Source: Sphingobacterium sp. | Lineage (GTDB): Bacteria > Bacteroidota > Bacteroidia > Sphingobacteriales > Sphingobacteriaceae | Direction: 5' to 3' | DNA: 64,000 bases | NCBI GenBank assembly: GCA_031286695.1 | Contig: JAITTY010000010.1 | Location: forward strand, 186,001-250,000 | Shown: positions 63,603 to 64,000 of the stretch, piece by piece | Numbering within the stretch: position 1 is the stretch's first letter | Layout of the letters: each line of letters opens with the position of its first letter | Position numbers and translations under genes: made by a program | Notes under the pieces: model-generated | Databases searched by the model: none | What the model saw: only the letters and a program-made list of their open reading frames with translations | Told to the model about the DNA's origin: nothing

Positions 63603-64000
63603 ATGAGTAAACAAAACCCTTGGCACATGGTTTCTCCAGGTGAGAATGTGCCAAATGCCGTAAATGCTATCATTGAGATTACAAACGGATCCAAAGGAAA
63701 GTATGAATTAGACAAAGAAACTGGTTTGTTGCTTTTGGACAGAGTAATGAGTTCATCTGTCGTTTATCCTGCCAATTATGGTTTTATTCCACAAACTTAT
63801 TGCGATGATAAAGATCCTTTGGATATTTTAGTGATTTGTTCAGTTGATATTTTACCATTGACATTGGTTGAAGCACAGGTTATTGGTGTGATGAATATGG
63901 TTGATGGTGGAGAACAAGATGATAAAATTATCGCGGTAGCCAAAAACGATCCAGTTTTTAATTACATTAAAGATATTGATCAACTGTCTCCGCATACAAT
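63603..64000 (+). CDS. ppa: inorganic pyrophosphatase (partial, runs off the window)
   Basis: The first 132 codons, starting MSKQNPWHMVSPGENVPN, with the family pattern NAIIEITNGSKGKYELDKETG, VVYPANYGFIPQTYCDD and the metal-binding KDPLDILVI. The type I enzyme hydrolyses pyrophosphate to phosphate in the cytoplasm. Truncated only by the window edge; the C-terminus is not visible. Confidence 0.96.
   Translation, partial: MSKQNPWHMVSPGENVPNAVNAIIEITNGSKGKYELDKETGLLLLDRVMSSSVVYPANYGFIPQTYCDDKDPLDILVICSVDILPLTLVEAQVIGVMNMVDGGEQDDKIIAVAKNDPVFNYIKDIDQLSPHT

Noticed and set aside
1..64000. CRISPR arrays, insertion sequences, prophage genes
   Set aside because: No regularly spaced repeats, transposase, integrase or phage structural genes were found on either strand.

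Overview
The window is chromosomal DNA of a Bacteroidota bacterium, most likely Sphingobacteriaceae and Sphingobacterium-like. The evidence is three SusC/SusD pairs, four ECF sigma/anti-sigma modules, a hybrid two-component regulator (HTCS), Bacteroidota-only small families (DUF4286, DUF983, VF530), an MlaE/F/MCE set, and TANNTTTG-type promoter elements just before several start codons. There is no phage, IS element or CRISPR array. One tRNA (Pro, GGG) is present. Identifications come from reading motifs; no database search was run.

Layout. (1) 1-7482: the distal part of a malto-oligosaccharide locus: SusE-like binding lipoprotein, secreted GH13 enzyme, beta-phosphoglucomutase, GH65 disaccharide phosphorylase and an MFS sugar transporter, closed by a strong terminator. 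Glucan is bound and cut outside, the disaccharide is imported, split by phosphate, and beta-glucose-1-P becomes glucose-6-P. (2) 7658-16890: an HTCS divergent from a SusC/SusD pair without enzymes, with a repeated inverted/direct motif before susC. (3) 17189-31569: ECF sigma, FecR anti-sigma, SusC/SusD, an arylsulfotransferase-like protein, a large predicted glycoside hydrolase and a DUF5107-TPR protein. (4) 31579-33428, minus strand: a PhyH-type dioxygenase whose start codon seems lost, tRNA-Pro and an outer-membrane barrel protein. (5) 33778-37018: sigma and anti-sigma joined to an unusual STN/carboxypeptidase-like/GVQLAGVxN-repeat protein in place of a TonB-dependent receptor. (6) 37147-38481: small housekeeping genes. 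(7) 38696-46146: sigma, FecR, STN-bearing SusC, SusD and a small lipoprotein. (8) 46375-48773: sigma, a membrane-anchored HEAT-like putative anti-sigma and a DUF4097-like protein. (9) 48827-64000: mostly core genes (methyltransferase, pncB, Mla-type lipid ABC transporter, RluA, DUF983, DUF4286, greA, HIT, DedA, ppa), plus a pseudo-S9-peptidase lipoprotein in tandem with a sensor kinase and response regulator.

The best candidates for undescribed biology are the transporter-less sigma/anti-sigma/STN repeat locus (33778-37018), the S9-like lipoprotein that has lost both catalytic Ser and His and sits beside a two-component system (57257-61527), the sulfotransferase-containing polysaccharide locus, the dioxygenase with an ATA codon where its start should be, and a terminator-like hairpin in the greA leader.
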